Below are positions 28,642-40,400 of a DNA stretch of 64,000 nucleotides, piece by piece (within the stretch, counting starts at the first letter, position 1; each line of letters begins with the position of its first letter). The DNA is from Corallochytrium limacisporum (lineage: Eukaryota; Opisthokonta), in NCBI GenBank assembly GCA_002811645.1, contig PDIP01000032.1, positions 231,187 to 295,186 on the forward strand, read 5' to 3'. The notes under the pieces are model-generated. The model was not told the origin of the DNA. It saw only the letters and a list, made by a program, of their open reading frames with translations, and did no database searches. A program made the translations under genes and the position numbers.

Positions 28642-30760
28642 GGCTGTCGGATCTAACCGATACACCCGCTCATGTTTCCTTGTTCATATTTACTTCTGAT
28701 CAGACTCCAGTCTGTTCAATCCGCCTCTCCGGTTCTTTTGCCGCTCATTTGTCAAGGCCGGATAGTAGTTTACTGAATCATATTTATTTCAAGATGTAAC
28801 CATTGAGTCATTTTTAATAGCAGCAAAAGGGTTCAGATGATAAGCAGGTACGTCCAAATCAAACTACAGTTTTCACCAATGGAGTCCTTGCTGCTTCCTA
28901 TTGGGCGGGGTGGTTCTGCGCGCCCGTACATCCCCCGCCCGTCGGTCTCAACGTAGTCCGGACGCGCGTTCATCCCCTTCCTTCGCTGCTGGGGCCGTGC
29001 TCTTACGCTGCAATACGCTATTGCAACGGTTCCAGTCCAGCGAGGCAGCAACAGTCCCGGGCGCTGCTTCGGTTAGGCGCTCAGTTCGCTATAGTCCCAA
29101 AGACTGGCTTAATTCACAGAAGAAGAGAAAAGAAGGGAGGGAGGGGGGAAGGCCAGGGGAGGTTCCGGAAACATCTTAAATACTTCATCGAATCAATCAA
29201 TTTTAGATTCAACACACAAACGGCTTCGCCCAGGAGAGAAAGCGGTCCTTTGTCTTTTCAGTCGAGGTGCGCCTGTTCAAACCTCCAATTTTCGAGCAAA
29301 GCGCTCGCAAACGTGCAGCGCCTCAGGACTGAATCCACAACGGTGCTCCTCAACCCTCCTTCCCCCCCACCCCCCCAACCACGAGAGGGACTGGGGGCGG
29401 AAACTCAAGAGCTTAAAGGCCCCACCCGAGTTCGGATACCTCCCTGACACCCTGTTCATGACTGTGGTTTCGTATCCCATACAAAGTCATAGGAAGTATT
29501 GTCAAGACAAGTTTCTCTGGATCATAACTTTGCAGCTATCGGGCCTTTGGCTCAACTGTCCTGCATTTCACTCCGCACCGTGCATCATGGGCGCGCGCAG
29601 GCGCAAGGTGCTGCCTAAATTGCCCCACAGTGCTGATAATGCATTAAGTATACGAACGATAAGTTTGCGAGGGACGGGGGCTGGGAAAATAGAAGCAACT
29701 CGGGGAGGATGAGACGGACAGCTCGGAAATCATGGCAGTGGGCCAGCGGAGGGAAATGGAGCAAGGCGGGGAGGGAGGTATTTTCAGTATGTTAATCAAA
29801 TGACGAATCGCTCCTCATCCGCACTGTGCTCTTCCAGCTTTTTATCCACCGTGGATGGAGTCACGCCCAAGTGAACAACTGATCACCAGCCGACGACTCA
29901 TGCCACCAATTTATGTCGCAGAGTACCCCGCAGCTCCCAATTTTGTAGTATATTTTATATACCAGATCGACTCTCCTTGCACGCAGGACGAGTGAATTGG
30001 AGAGCCCTCCACTCCCGGTGAGTTCTGCCGGATTTCCGAGGAAAATTTTTTTCTTCTTGCGTCTGCCGCTACCGCGGTCGTTTGGACCCCCACTGTGGTC
30101 CTCTTGCAAGGGGGAGGGGGGAAGTGGAGAGGAGGGTCCGAAGAGGGAGACCCGTCTTGGTCATTGTGGGTGGTCCCCTTCAAACCGGGGGAGGGAGAGA
30201 GCAGGCGGGCGACGGCAAGGGAGGGGAAGGACAAAGGGGAGAGAGGTGGGGCCCGATCGAAGAAACGAGCGAGTGGAAAGGAACGTACGGCGAAAAGATA
30301 CAGAAGACTTTCGAGATGGGCGGGAAGGACCAGATCTGTGTGCCGTGGAGGCGGGTGTGTTGGGATCAACGGGATAGGTCTTCGTTGGCTTGGACAAGCC
30401 CCAGACTTGACTCCCAGAACCACCTTGGCCTAGGGTGCAGGCGAATAATAGTTACAGGGTTCAGACTTCAGCTGGAGCAAACGGTATTACGTAATACCTC
30501 TTCAATTCTTGTTCCGCTGAGAAGTCGTATGGCTGTGACTATGTTCCGCAGGGCGGTCATTCGCACTTCGGATTGGGTATTTGGGGACACTTACGAGTGT
30601 ATTACGTGAATTATGCTCATGAAAACCAACAAAACAACGGGATTAGGAAACCGGTGAAATGGAAGAAATGAACAGGAGTGTGTCTTGAACAAAACACTAA
30701 TTTCAATTGAGCAACATGATCGAGAACGGATAAACGCGGTCAGCTCCCACGGACACCAAG
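28642..30760. other. divergent intergenic region (giant kinase / RhoGEF)
   Basis: About 2.1 kb. Plus-strand purine tracts occur at 29133-29152 (GGGAGGGAGGGGGGAAGG-like) and 30107-30240. Open frames are short, overlap on both strands and follow the purine bias, so I call no gene. Nothing else recognised. Confidence 0.5.
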
Positions 30761-32230
30761 ATGTCTGCAAAAGTTCCAAAAGGGGCGTCGGCCTCTTCAG
30801 CAGAGGAACGTCGGCACCCGTCTACAGAAAACGTGGTCTTCAGTATAGCAGACCGAATAGCACAGTTGAAGACCCTTATTTATGACGAGAATCCTTTACA
30901 GGAAGCACAAGCAAAGACACAAAGGGAGAGTGTAACAGATTTATACCAACGAACAGAAACTAAGGAAGAGCAGGACTATGTGAATGCCATTCGAGAACTG
31001 ATTGAGACAGAGCGGTCATATGTGAACTCATTAACAACTGTGGTTCTGGTATTCCTTGAACCGTTAGTAGACGCACTTCAAAATCCGCCAATGATATTGA
31101 CAGAGGCAGCTATTCATGAAATCTTCGGAGACATTGTGATAATTCGGAATCACGCTCGCGTGCTTTTGGATGCATTAGATCGGGCATGGGAGATGCAGGG
31201 ATGTCAATTGAACATTGGAGAAATACTTCTACAGCATTTACCAATGTTTCGGGTTTATGCACCATACACAAACAAATTCAACTATGCCATGCGTTTGTTG
31301 GATGCATTTGAAGAAATCCCTAAGTGGTCCGCGTTTAAACGGCGCATGGAGAGCTCTCCTGGGCTGGGCGGCCAGCCGTTGTCTAGTCTTATGATCCTAC
31401 CGGTGCAACGCATTCCTAGGTATCGGTTGCTTGTGCAAGAAATCCTTAACCACGCGCCACAGAAAGGACCGGAACGGGAGAATCTAGTAGAGGCTCTCTC
31501 GGTGTGTGAGCAACTGAACGATTACTTGAATGCAAAATGTAAGGAAGCTGAGGGACGATACAAGGTGCGGCAAATTGAGGAAGCTATCAATGACTTGAGT
31601 CGATTGCCAAAGAGGACTCTTTACTCCCCCGCACGCTGGTTTGTCACCGAAGGATATGCAATTGAAGTGACAGAAACGGGACGGAGACATCGGCTACTGT
31701 ACATCTTCAATGATTCTATCCTAATTGCCAAAGAGCGTTGGAACGAGGAGGCTAGGGTTTATGACTTGTATGTCAAACACTTTGCAAGGTTCACAGACGT
31801 ACAGATTGTCGAACTGGAAACACCGGAAACCATTGTCAGTCTACCCTTCACCAACAGCGCAGAAAATGTTGATCAGCCTGTATCAGCCGCGGAACCAGAT
31901 TCCGACGACGCCGAAGAAGAGACTCCAGGGCCCATGGCCGAGCATGGCTGGGGCAATGCACAGAGCGTGAAGACTCCTTTTGCCTTTGACCTGCTCGTAC
32001 GGAGAGAAGGCGGGATCTTGGACCGGCTCTTCGGCCGGGAACCACCCGTCCAGCGCATCCGCCTGGCATGGGCTAGCTGTGAAGAGATGCAAGAGTGGCA
32101 CCGCAGCATTATGTCTGTTATCCAGAATCGTGACAATAGGTTTTCCCGATTCGATATCAACACACTGGGGACCTGCAACAAGGTAAAAAAGAAGTCACAC
32201 TTGAGCTGCTGGCGGCCAAAGACGTACTAA
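30761..32230 (+). CDS. DH-PH Rho guanine-nucleotide exchange factor
   Basis: A 489-residue RhoGEF that should activate a Rho/Rac/Cdc42 GTPase. The DH domain spans about residues 65-255: YVNAIRELIETERSYVNSL (conserved region 1), LSSLMILPVQRIPRYRLLVQ (conserved region 3) and a final helix. A PH domain follows (about 275-455: RRHRLLYIFNDSILIAKERW ... CEEMQEWHRSIMSVIQ) with an acidic insert in its middle (EPDSDDAEEETPG). There is no SH3, BAR or other partner domain, so it is a minimal GEF. The ATG at 30761 is the first in frame. It converges with the bZIP gene, with 253 bp between stops. The GTPase specificity is not readable. Confidence 0.92.
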   Translation: MSAKVPKGASASSAEERRHPSTENVVFSIADRIAQLKTLIYDENPLQEAQAKTQRESVTDLYQRTETKEEQDYVNAIRELIETERSYVNSLTTVVLVFLEPLVDALQNPPMILTEAAIHEIFGDIVIIRNHARVLLDALDRAWEMQGCQLNIGEILLQHLPMFRVYAPYTNKFNYAMRLLDAFEEIPKWSAFKRRMESSPGLGGQPLSSLMILPVQRIPRYRLLVQEILNHAPQKGPERENLVEALSVCEQLNDYLNAKCKEAEGRYKVRQIEEAINDLSRLPKRTLYSPARWFVTEGYAIEVTETGRRHRLLYIFNDSILIAKERWNEEARVYDLYVKHFARFTDVQIVELETPETIVSLPFTNSAENVDQPVSAAEPDSDDAEEETPGPMAEHGWGNAQSVKTPFAFDLLVRREGGILDRLFGREPPVQRIRLAWASCEEMQEWHRSIMSVIQNRDNRFSRFDINTLGTCNKVKKKSHLSCWRPKTY

Positions 32231-32483
32231 ATGTGCTTTCTTTACGAGGCAGAACTTCGCTAGCGAAATCTAATTGAGAATGTACCATTGTAATTGTTAA
32301 AGAACGTAGACAAAACCAACCATCCAAAACATAGGGTAATTTGAATTTAGTATGAAATGTAGATGACTTTAATATGTGATATGGAAGATGTTTTTAACAA
32401 AGAGGCCTTTTCATTTGCAATCTTGTGGGTTGAAGGTGGCGATATATAGCGTTAGTAGTTGATATGAGTGCATGACTCGGCCA

Positions 32484-33719
32484 TTATGACGACCGCCCAC
32501 ACTCCATCTGCCGGGCCAGCTCATCAACAGTGTAAGGTCCAGCCTCCTTGTCCATAACACAGGCATCCATCTGGTCATTGTTCACCATGCTGGCGATGCT
32601 CATATCACCAGCTACGTGGAATCCATCATCGAGCTCAACATAGTCTGCGCCCATAATCACACGGCTCTTGAAGCCGGCAGTGTTGTACTTGGGGCTGATT
32701 GTGTTCGCTGGGGATCCAACAATACTGTTATCAGTGAAGCTATTCAAAGCAAGGTTCATGGGAGAGATAAAGAAAACGAAACTCAACAGCAGAATCATGA
32801 GACCGGTACTGGCAGTCTTGCTGTTGAATTCCAGAGGGGGGAGTCGAGACTCCATGCTCTTGAGCACTTCAAAGAGGCGGTGGTTCCACTCCTCCAGTTT
32901 GGAAAGCCGCTGGTTCAACTTGTCCTTCTTCATTTGTTCACGTTTCAGCTTGTCTTCAAGGATCTTCATACGCTGTTTCTTCGTCTCGCGGCTGAGCTTA
33001 GCGCTCAACTTGTTGCGCAACTTCCGGCGCACTGCCTTCAGCTTGCGAGTCTCGTCTTTGCTGAATTCCTTACCAGCCACCGGCCATTTAAGACCCACTT
33101 CCTTCAGGCGCTTCTTAGCTTCAACTTTGTCTTCGGGGCTAAGCATATCAAAGAATTCAACCAGATCCCCGTGGTGCAAGTTAATTGCGTCCGGTGCAGT
33201 GTAGTCACCCTCGTCACTGTGTTCGTCCATCCTATCATCGTCATCAGAGTCCATAATAACAGGGTTGGCACCGATTTCCTTTCGATAGGTCTGCATAAGC
33301 TCTTGAGCAAGGGTACCAGGCTCAGAGAAATCAGAGTTCATGGGCACAGTATTCAGGCGAGTTGCGCTGGAATAAGATGCCTCAGTAAGCTCTGAGCTGG
33401 TGCTCTTTGCGCCCGGAGAACCATAGGGGTTCATAGACTCCCGAGGGCTAATGTATTCATTCCGAGGATTTTCGGCGGCAATAGGTTCCAGAGATTTGAT
33501 CAATTCCTCCAATGCATCAAACTGTTGAGCTGGTTCCCGATGAGGCTGATGATGAGGCCGAGGATGTGCATGAGGCTGAGGATGTGCATGAGGCTGAGGA
33601 TGTGCCCGAGGGTGGACCTGAGGCTGAGGCTGAGGGGAAGTTGCACTGCGCAAGAGACGATCAATCTCGTCCTCCTCCTTGTTCATGCCCAAGAATGACA
33701 TAAAATCGTTTCCCGACAT
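32484..33719 (-). CDS. membrane-anchored bZIP transcription factor (CREB3/ATF6-like)
   Basis: A 411-residue protein from MSGNDFMSFLGMNKEE. The acidic N-terminal half carries a His/Pro repeat. The bZIP basic region (VRRKLRNKLSAKLSRETKKQ, about 226-250) has the Asn-x(2)-Ser-Ala-x(2)-Ser-Arg pattern of CREB3 relatives, followed by a leucine zipper (about 250-290). One membrane span follows (LMILLLSFVFFISPMNLAL, about 303-325) with a Pro/Asn helix breaker of the type needed for intramembrane proteolysis. The remaining ~85 residues would be lumenal. By analogy with CREB3/ATF6 it may sit in the ER and be released by S1P/S2P cleavage under stress; no site-1 motif is certain. The frame extends 27 codons upstream and has no clearly better start. 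Confidence 0.85.
   Translation of the reverse strand: MSGNDFMSFLGMNKEEDEIDRLLRSATSPQPQPQVHPRAHPQPHAHPQPHAHPRPHHQPHREPAQQFDALEELIKSLEPIAAENPRNEYISPRESMNPYGSPGAKSTSSELTEASYSSATRLNTVPMNSDFSEPGTLAQELMQTYRKEIGANPVIMDSDDDDRMDEHSDEGDYTAPDAINLHHGDLVEFFDMLSPEDKVEAKKRLKEVGLKWPVAGKEFSKDETRKLKAVRRKLRNKLSAKLSRETKKQRMKILEDKLKREQMKKDKLNQRLSKLEEWNHRLFEVLKSMESRLPPLEFNSKTASTGLMILLLSFVFFISPMNLALNSFTDNSIVGSPANTISPKYNTAGFKSRVIMGADYVELDDGFHVAGDMSIASMVNNDQMDACVMDKEAGPYTVDELARQMECGRSS
33537..33620 (-). repeat. 18-bp tandem repeat encoding His-Pro units
   Basis: Units of the type GAGGATGTGCATGAGGCT (plus strand) encode HPQPHAHPQPHAHP in the bZIP protein. Two units are identical and flanking ones diverged, so copy number may vary between strains. 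Confidence 0.8.
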
Positions 33720-36700
33720 TGTGACTGATACTTCTTCGTCTTGATTCCTTAAAACATAAAACCAAAGCAAACCGAAGCTATGTGGTTTATTACGTGGCAC
33801 TTTCTTAGTACCTATCCCCTCCTATGCTTAGTACCCTTTCGAAAAATATTTCATTGATTGGCCTAGTTCCCATGATCACATAGTCGAAAAAAAACCATGG
33901 GAGAAAATAGTTCTCAACTGTCAGCCACAACGAGGATAGCGCAACACGTCCCTGAAACGCCAAAAACAGTGGCAATGTAGAAAGTTTCGGTACCGCTCTG
34001 CGCGGACTCCCTGGAAGCGCCCTGAGCACCCAAGTGATGGCTTGTGAGTGAGTTCTGAACCGCACACACTCTCCATACACAGCCATACTGAGTCTCCACG
34101 CCCGCCTCCCCCCAGTTCACGTCGGCCAAGAGTGCACGGTGGTCAGCCCCCAGGAGGGCTCATCAGTACTGAAAGTACCGAACCCAAAGTGTCTACGCGT
34201 AAATTCGCCGGCCGCGGGGGGGGAGGGACAGAGTCGTAATCTACAAAGAGGTCGGCACATATAATATTGACGAATCTCTCAGAGGAGGAACCATTAAGGT
34301 ACTCTTACGTGAGCTGGACAAAGTTGAGTCCATGCACTCCATTGATTCAGTGCTGGATATGGCAGCCGGACACAATCTCAACGGCCAGTGTGCATGTCAG
34401 CAGGAGAAACATGTCTGTGGGGCCCTCTAAAAGACAGACAAGGGGAAAACGGGCGGACAAACAAAAAAAATTCCCTCTTCTTTTAGTATGAGACGGGTCT
34501 TTTCTTGGGGCTGCGCTTGTGACGGGGGAAAAGGAGGGGGAAGATGCCGTTTTCTCCTACTTTCACGTGCATTCCCGAAGCGTCTGTGACGGGTGCTCAC
34601 TGAAGAGAATGATTTAAGTTCTGGTAGCTTCAAAGGTAAAATATATTCAATTTTCACTTGTAAAATTTTACAAACAAGTATTTCTCTCTGTGAAGGTGTA
34701 AACTGCGGGACTGAGCCGTCCGCCCGCCAGATAAGCCGCGGAAATTGCTGAGACTTTGCTTTATTTGTACATAGGAACTGTATCCCAAAGATTTGGGATA
34801 AGGTACTCCCTGTGAACGGCCATAGGTTTTTCTACTACTCGCGTTTGACCACGCCTATGTGGCGGATACGGACCATACTTTAAGTACGCCTGACAGTTTG
34901 CGGGCCGCGACGGGTCGGTCAACGTGTCGATTGACTTACCCAGAGTGCTCGACCAGACCTGAGATGAAGTAAACGTGCCACTTGAAATTTTCGCTTGAGA
35001 AGTACTGCGGGTTTGAGAATGTTCTGAATTGGAAGAAAAGTGTTGTCCGTCTGAATGAAAATTTTTTCCGCTCGAAAAAGCAAGGATTCGTAACGACATA
35101 TTTTCTGCCAATTTGCTTCGGCTTCAACGGCCACACTCAAGTATACATTGGCCGCCACCACAGCAGGCAATGTGTACCACCCACTGAGTACGATGTCGGT
35201 TGAACAGGACGTGCATCATGAACCGGGACGTTGCCAGACTCGTGCTACCCAATGGCCCTGAATCTACCAAACTCACACAGTAACTGCTGAGTTATTCCAA
35301 AGTAGCTTGCACGCAACCTGGCGGTGGCTCAGGTGATAAATTTGCAATTGGGTACGCAATTTGGAAGTTCCCATTGGCTTCTATCTGGGAGCATTGGATA
35401 CATCAAGTTATTGATGCCAGTCCCCTCCATCATATCTATCTGAGCCGTCCGTACTTCTGCGCTTACAGAATACGGGCTCTAAAAGAGGTCAGCAGACAGA
35501 TCTGCTGTCACTTGTTTTGGGGCGGTGGGAGATCGTCGGGCACTCTGTTGACATAGAAAATGAGTTGGAAGTTTTTGACCCAGTCCGTAAACTATACCAG
35601 GAAGGGGAAACCGCATTGTTCTTGCGGATCAATCTCACCGGCCCATGCGACTCCCAAATCTTGGCCCGTAATGAATGTACCAATTCTCACACCCGTCGAG
35701 TTCTTCGCAAATTCTGCGGTCAGTTGATAAGGACAGGGGACGAGTTTGTACTGGTCATCACTATCTGTACAGGGAGTTTCTCAGTACTAAATATACTGAA
35801 TTGATGAAGACTGGCTCGACATATTGAACTCTTAAGGCACTAAGAGAGACCGGGCCCTGAGATGGCTTACGCGAGAAAGCGAAAAAAACTGCAGTTGCTG
35901 GCAAAGTGCCACGTAGTACTTCCGCGTCGACGGTCTCACATGATGGATTAGAATACCAAATTTAAATCCAAAATAATCAACTATTTTAGTATTGGTTTAT
36001 ATTGACTGAGTTTGAAAGCAGATTCTTGAATAGAATACAAGCCATACTTGGTTGTGATTGTTTTGATTGTCTTGAATTCCGTACTATGCGCTCTCCGAAT
36101 ATAACCAATCAGCAATGGTTCTGCCCAGGGGACACAACATCAAGTTAGAAAGAAAGAGAACCCGGAGATAAGGAGGGTTCGCACTGGTGGCAGCACCTGC
36201 GCTTGCGGAGCGGCGCGGAGGGACCTGGTTTCAGTTTGCAGTACCACTGGTACCTAATTAACTACTAGGAAAGCAACCTTCCTCATATTTTAGCAAATCG
36301 TCCACCAAGGATACCAACACAGTTGTTGGGGAACGACAGGTGGGTGTTGGACAGTCCGAGCACCGTGGCAGCAGCACACAGTGCAGAGACAGTCCACGGG
36401 TGGCGCAGTCCCTCATTGCTAACCAAACACCATCCCACGGAAATCGCTTTAGTGCGGATGACAGTTTGCCACCGCGTCCTGACGCACAAGCAGGGTTTAC
36501 ATTACGCCGGACCGTAAGGTTCGGCATGGTCGGTTACGATGCGCAAACGCTTGGGAAAATTCAAATATGGTATGCAGCAGCCACTGCAAGAACTGATTTG
36601 GCCATTCTGGAGAACGTTGGGACCACGATCCGGTGTCCTCATTCTAGAAACACGCTCCGTGAACAGTTTCCATGATGTCAAAGGATGCGATTGGTTTTCA

Positions 36701-37486
36701 TTGCAGTTACAACAGCAAGTTAAACAGCCGCGGGTAGCAGATTCGACACAAAACACTGACCCCTCCTCGGAACTCGTTCTGGCCTGTTGAAACAGTGTAA
36801 ATTCCCGGTGGTTTGGACGCGAACGTGCCTTTCTAGTTTGCGCCAGTTCCGACGCGCGACCATTTCCTAAGCCGGTAAACCAGGCAGCGGTAGGGAAATT
36901 TTCGTTGCGAGAACACATAACGGAAGAAACTGCAGACTCGGAATGGATTGCCAGGGACAACTGCTTCCGTGACTTCTGGGCCGGTGCAGTATCGGATAGG
37001 GTCGAATTACACAGAATGCAAGGACAGGAGACCCGAGCGCTGTGCCGTCAATAGTCCCACAAAAGCCCCGTCTCCACCCTAACGTTGCGTCCCGTCGAAC
37101 TATGCAATAACCTACGGGCTACGAAACTGCTATGATAGCCTCATACTTTAGTACAGGGTATCGTTCTGCGGCGCGGTGCTGGGCCCACCTGAGCAATTCC
37201 CCCTATTTCCTTTATCTTTCTTAATATTTCTTGGACAAGGCGAGCACGGACGACCATACTACGACGAGTGGGGGCGGGATGAGACCTCTGCGTCCGGTAC
37301 ATCCCTACGCTAGCCTTGCGACCCGGCAACTATTTCACATATTGCCTATATGGATGGCTAGTGTACAACTCACAGTATGACCAGTGATCACGACACGTAA
37401 CTGAAAAGCAAGGCCAAGACCTAGTTAGTGTGATAATGGGAACGGTATAATTTGGGAAAACTAGGGTACCATAGGAACAAACCACT
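33720..37486. other. long divergent intergenic region (bZIP / CARMIL)
   Basis: About 3.8 kb, the largest spacer here. A G run lies at 34217-34229. GGTATAATTTGGG lies some 45 bp before the CARMIL ATG. Reading frames are all under 155 codons and not protein-like. No RNA gene or mobile element was recognised. Confidence 0.5.
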
Positions 37487-40400
37487 ATGGAATCACAAGT
37501 AGACCCCGCGGTTGCGGAGGCACTTCAGCAGCTTGTAGGTGACCGTACGATCATTTACTCAGCTACTGTACGAGTAAGAGAGGAGGGCACGCACTCGAAC
37601 TCGAGAAAAAGAGAGCGTATGCTTGGCAAAGCATTTGGTAAGAAGGGCCATCCCGAAGTGAAGCAGATGACGCTGTTGCTCACTCTTCTGCGAGTATATC
37701 TCATTAATAGCAACACGGGGAAGCCAGATATACAGTTTCAGTTGCTTGATCTGAAGAAAGTTTTCAGTCCGGACTATTCCGAGCCGCGCATAACGGACGT
37801 TGGAAATGAAGAGTCAGGGAAGAGCAGAAAGAACAAGGACAAGGGCAAGCCTGCGTCTCAGCCCAGCAACTATCCTCTGGTTGTTCTACACATAGGTGAG
37901 GACGATGCACATCGAACTCTGATGATGGACATGACGTCTCCAACGGAGTGCGACACTTTTCTGTTGCATTTACGTGGCTGTTTCCGCCGTGCATTTGCAA
38001 CCTATCCGTGGGATCCATGCTTGTGTTCATTTGACATTCGCCCGGTGGCGCGGAAGAACGCCTTGTCTGATGCATTGACAGCGCACTTTGGTTTTGACTC
38101 TGAGGGTCAGAATGAGGATGATTTGAACAAGAACGACTCTGAGGAAAACCTCAACAGCATCGCCGACTGGTTCAGTGTGGAAAATAACTGCGGTGGATGT
38201 GCATTGGCATATGCTGCTGTGTGCGATCATATGGGCCTTGCTGTCAATCCCGAGGTTGCCTGGGACTTGAACAATATTTACGGTGGTACAGCACGCCCTG
38301 CGCATCGGCGTCGGGCTTTCGATATGACAGACTTCGTCGGCAACGATACGGACACCTCGTCGACTGCGGTGCCGCTCATCCGTGCCATTGCCCTCTGCAA
38401 CCATTTCACTAGCGTGGACTTGACGGGTTTGAAAGTGAACACTGAAATGCAAAAGGCTCTGGTAGCATTCTTTGCTAGCAATCAATCGATTGGCAAAGTC
38501 ATATTAGACGAGATCACGACACCAAAGGACTTCTTTGCAGAAGTTGGTGATGCATGGCTGTCTAACAAAGACAGTTTCCTAACCGAATTGTCCATGGCGA
38601 ACTGCTCTATTGATGAGCGGTCCTTTGCCATCATTTGCAAGGCCATTGCCAATAGCCCGGTACCTCTTCGTTCACTCAATGTTTCGAAATGCAAGCTCGG
38701 TCCAAAAAGCACTGCGCTAGTTCTCCAGGTTCTGAACAAGCAGCACAACCAGACCTTGCGATACTTGAACCTGTCGGGAAATGCTTTGGACAAGTGCATG
38801 GATGAGCTAATGGAGCTTGTGAAGGTTTCTTCGTTGCTGACCAGCATCACTCTCCAGGACTGTAGCATTTTCATTCCGACGCTATTTGAGTCCCTGATTC
38901 TGACTGATTTGCGGATGAACCATCTTGACCTGTCGAAGAACACTTTCCACAAGAAAGACAAATCCAACCGAAGGAGTGATAAGTCAGCGGCGGATCCGAC
39001 ATGGGCATTTACTGAGTTCTTCACTCGCGTAACCAAATTGCGCTCTGTGAACTTCGGTTCTACAGGCATGCCGCTGCCATGGGTTCTCGAAATGCTTAAA
39101 GGTCTGAAGAATAACAACAAAGTGAAGTCTGTGAAGATCAATATCGAGAACAACAACTTGGGTCCGGAAGCAGGAGGTCAGCTGGGATACATGGTAGGCT
39201 TCAGTCACAATATTGAAGGTCTTGCCTTGGGACAGAATGCCCTCGATGAGCCTGGTTTGACAAAGTTCTTGCAGCCCTTGCGTAATGTAAACTTCCTCCG
39301 CAGCCTCAGTATTGACGAGAATATGGGCAAGGTACGCTCCAAGAACCGTGTGGACACCATTTTCAATCTGATGAAGTTTATTACCTCCGAATACTGCCGC
39401 TTGGAATACCTCTCTCTACGACATGCGCATTTGAAGGGTGATCTGGTTGTCGTCATTGATGCTCTGGGCGTCAACCATAGTATCAAAGTCTTCGATATGA
39501 CTGACAACCAATGTGGTGATTCGGGTGCACGCAGTCTTAGCAAGGCTCTCCAGGTGAACAATACCCTAGAATTGCTTCACATGGACGAAAACGATATTTC
39601 TATGAGCGGATACCGGGATCTTAAGATTGCTTTCAACCGGAACAAGTCTATTCGGGAATTGCCGATTCCTTTCAAAGACATCGAGAAGATTAAGAACGGA
39701 AGGACTGATTCATCAGCCGTATACCAACTCTTCCACGAGATCCAGGCTGAGGTTGCAGACAATGCTGCGAAGAGTTTCGGTCCAGAGTCTACCTTCTCCG
39801 GGGCCATCAAAGCGGGAGATATGAGCGGAGAACTGGATATCCGCGGGAATAGTTATGTTTTGCGTCTAAAGGAGATGGCATCGGAACTCCGTGAGCATCT
39901 CATGACTCTTGAGCTTGAACCGCATATCAAAATGTATGTGACAGAGGCCGATCGCCAGGCTGTTTTATCTGTCGTCAAGGATTCTGAGCAATTCCACCAA
40001 ATCACAGAGAGTCTGCAAAGCATGTGGCCCCGGATCATGGCATCTGTTGCGAGGGCTCTGCAAGAACGTCAAGACGATAATGCTGCTACCACACTAGATG
40101 CCTGTGCCAACATTATCGAAGGCAGCCTCGAGAAGCTGCAGGACACCCTCAGCCCTCATTTCAATATCTTTGCACAGGATCAAGAATTCCTCCGCTCTCT
40201 ACCTGACTTGGCCACAACGTACTGTGATGCGCTGGATGAAACCACTTTGCTGGGATTGGCGGTTAGTTCAGGATTGGGTAACAGAATCTTGAAGAGCATT
40301 CGAGACACGGTGTCCACCGCGGTATTGGTGGTACAGCGGGCCATGTTTAAGAGGTTGGAATCAGAGTTTAGTCGGGTGTACCGTCTCCTGGAGAGCAGAG

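Noticed and set aside
29997-30609. Overlapping 112-175 codon ORFs in purine-rich sequence
   Set aside because: They arise from stop-poor G/A-rich DNA and read as Gly/Arg/Glu low complexity in several frames.
35557-35626. Minus-strand peptide NNAVSPSWYSLRTGSK resembling the ribosomal protein eL39 core
   Set aside because: Only a handful of matching residues; the basic C-terminal part of eL39 is absent and the frame has no good start or splice signals. Most likely chance.
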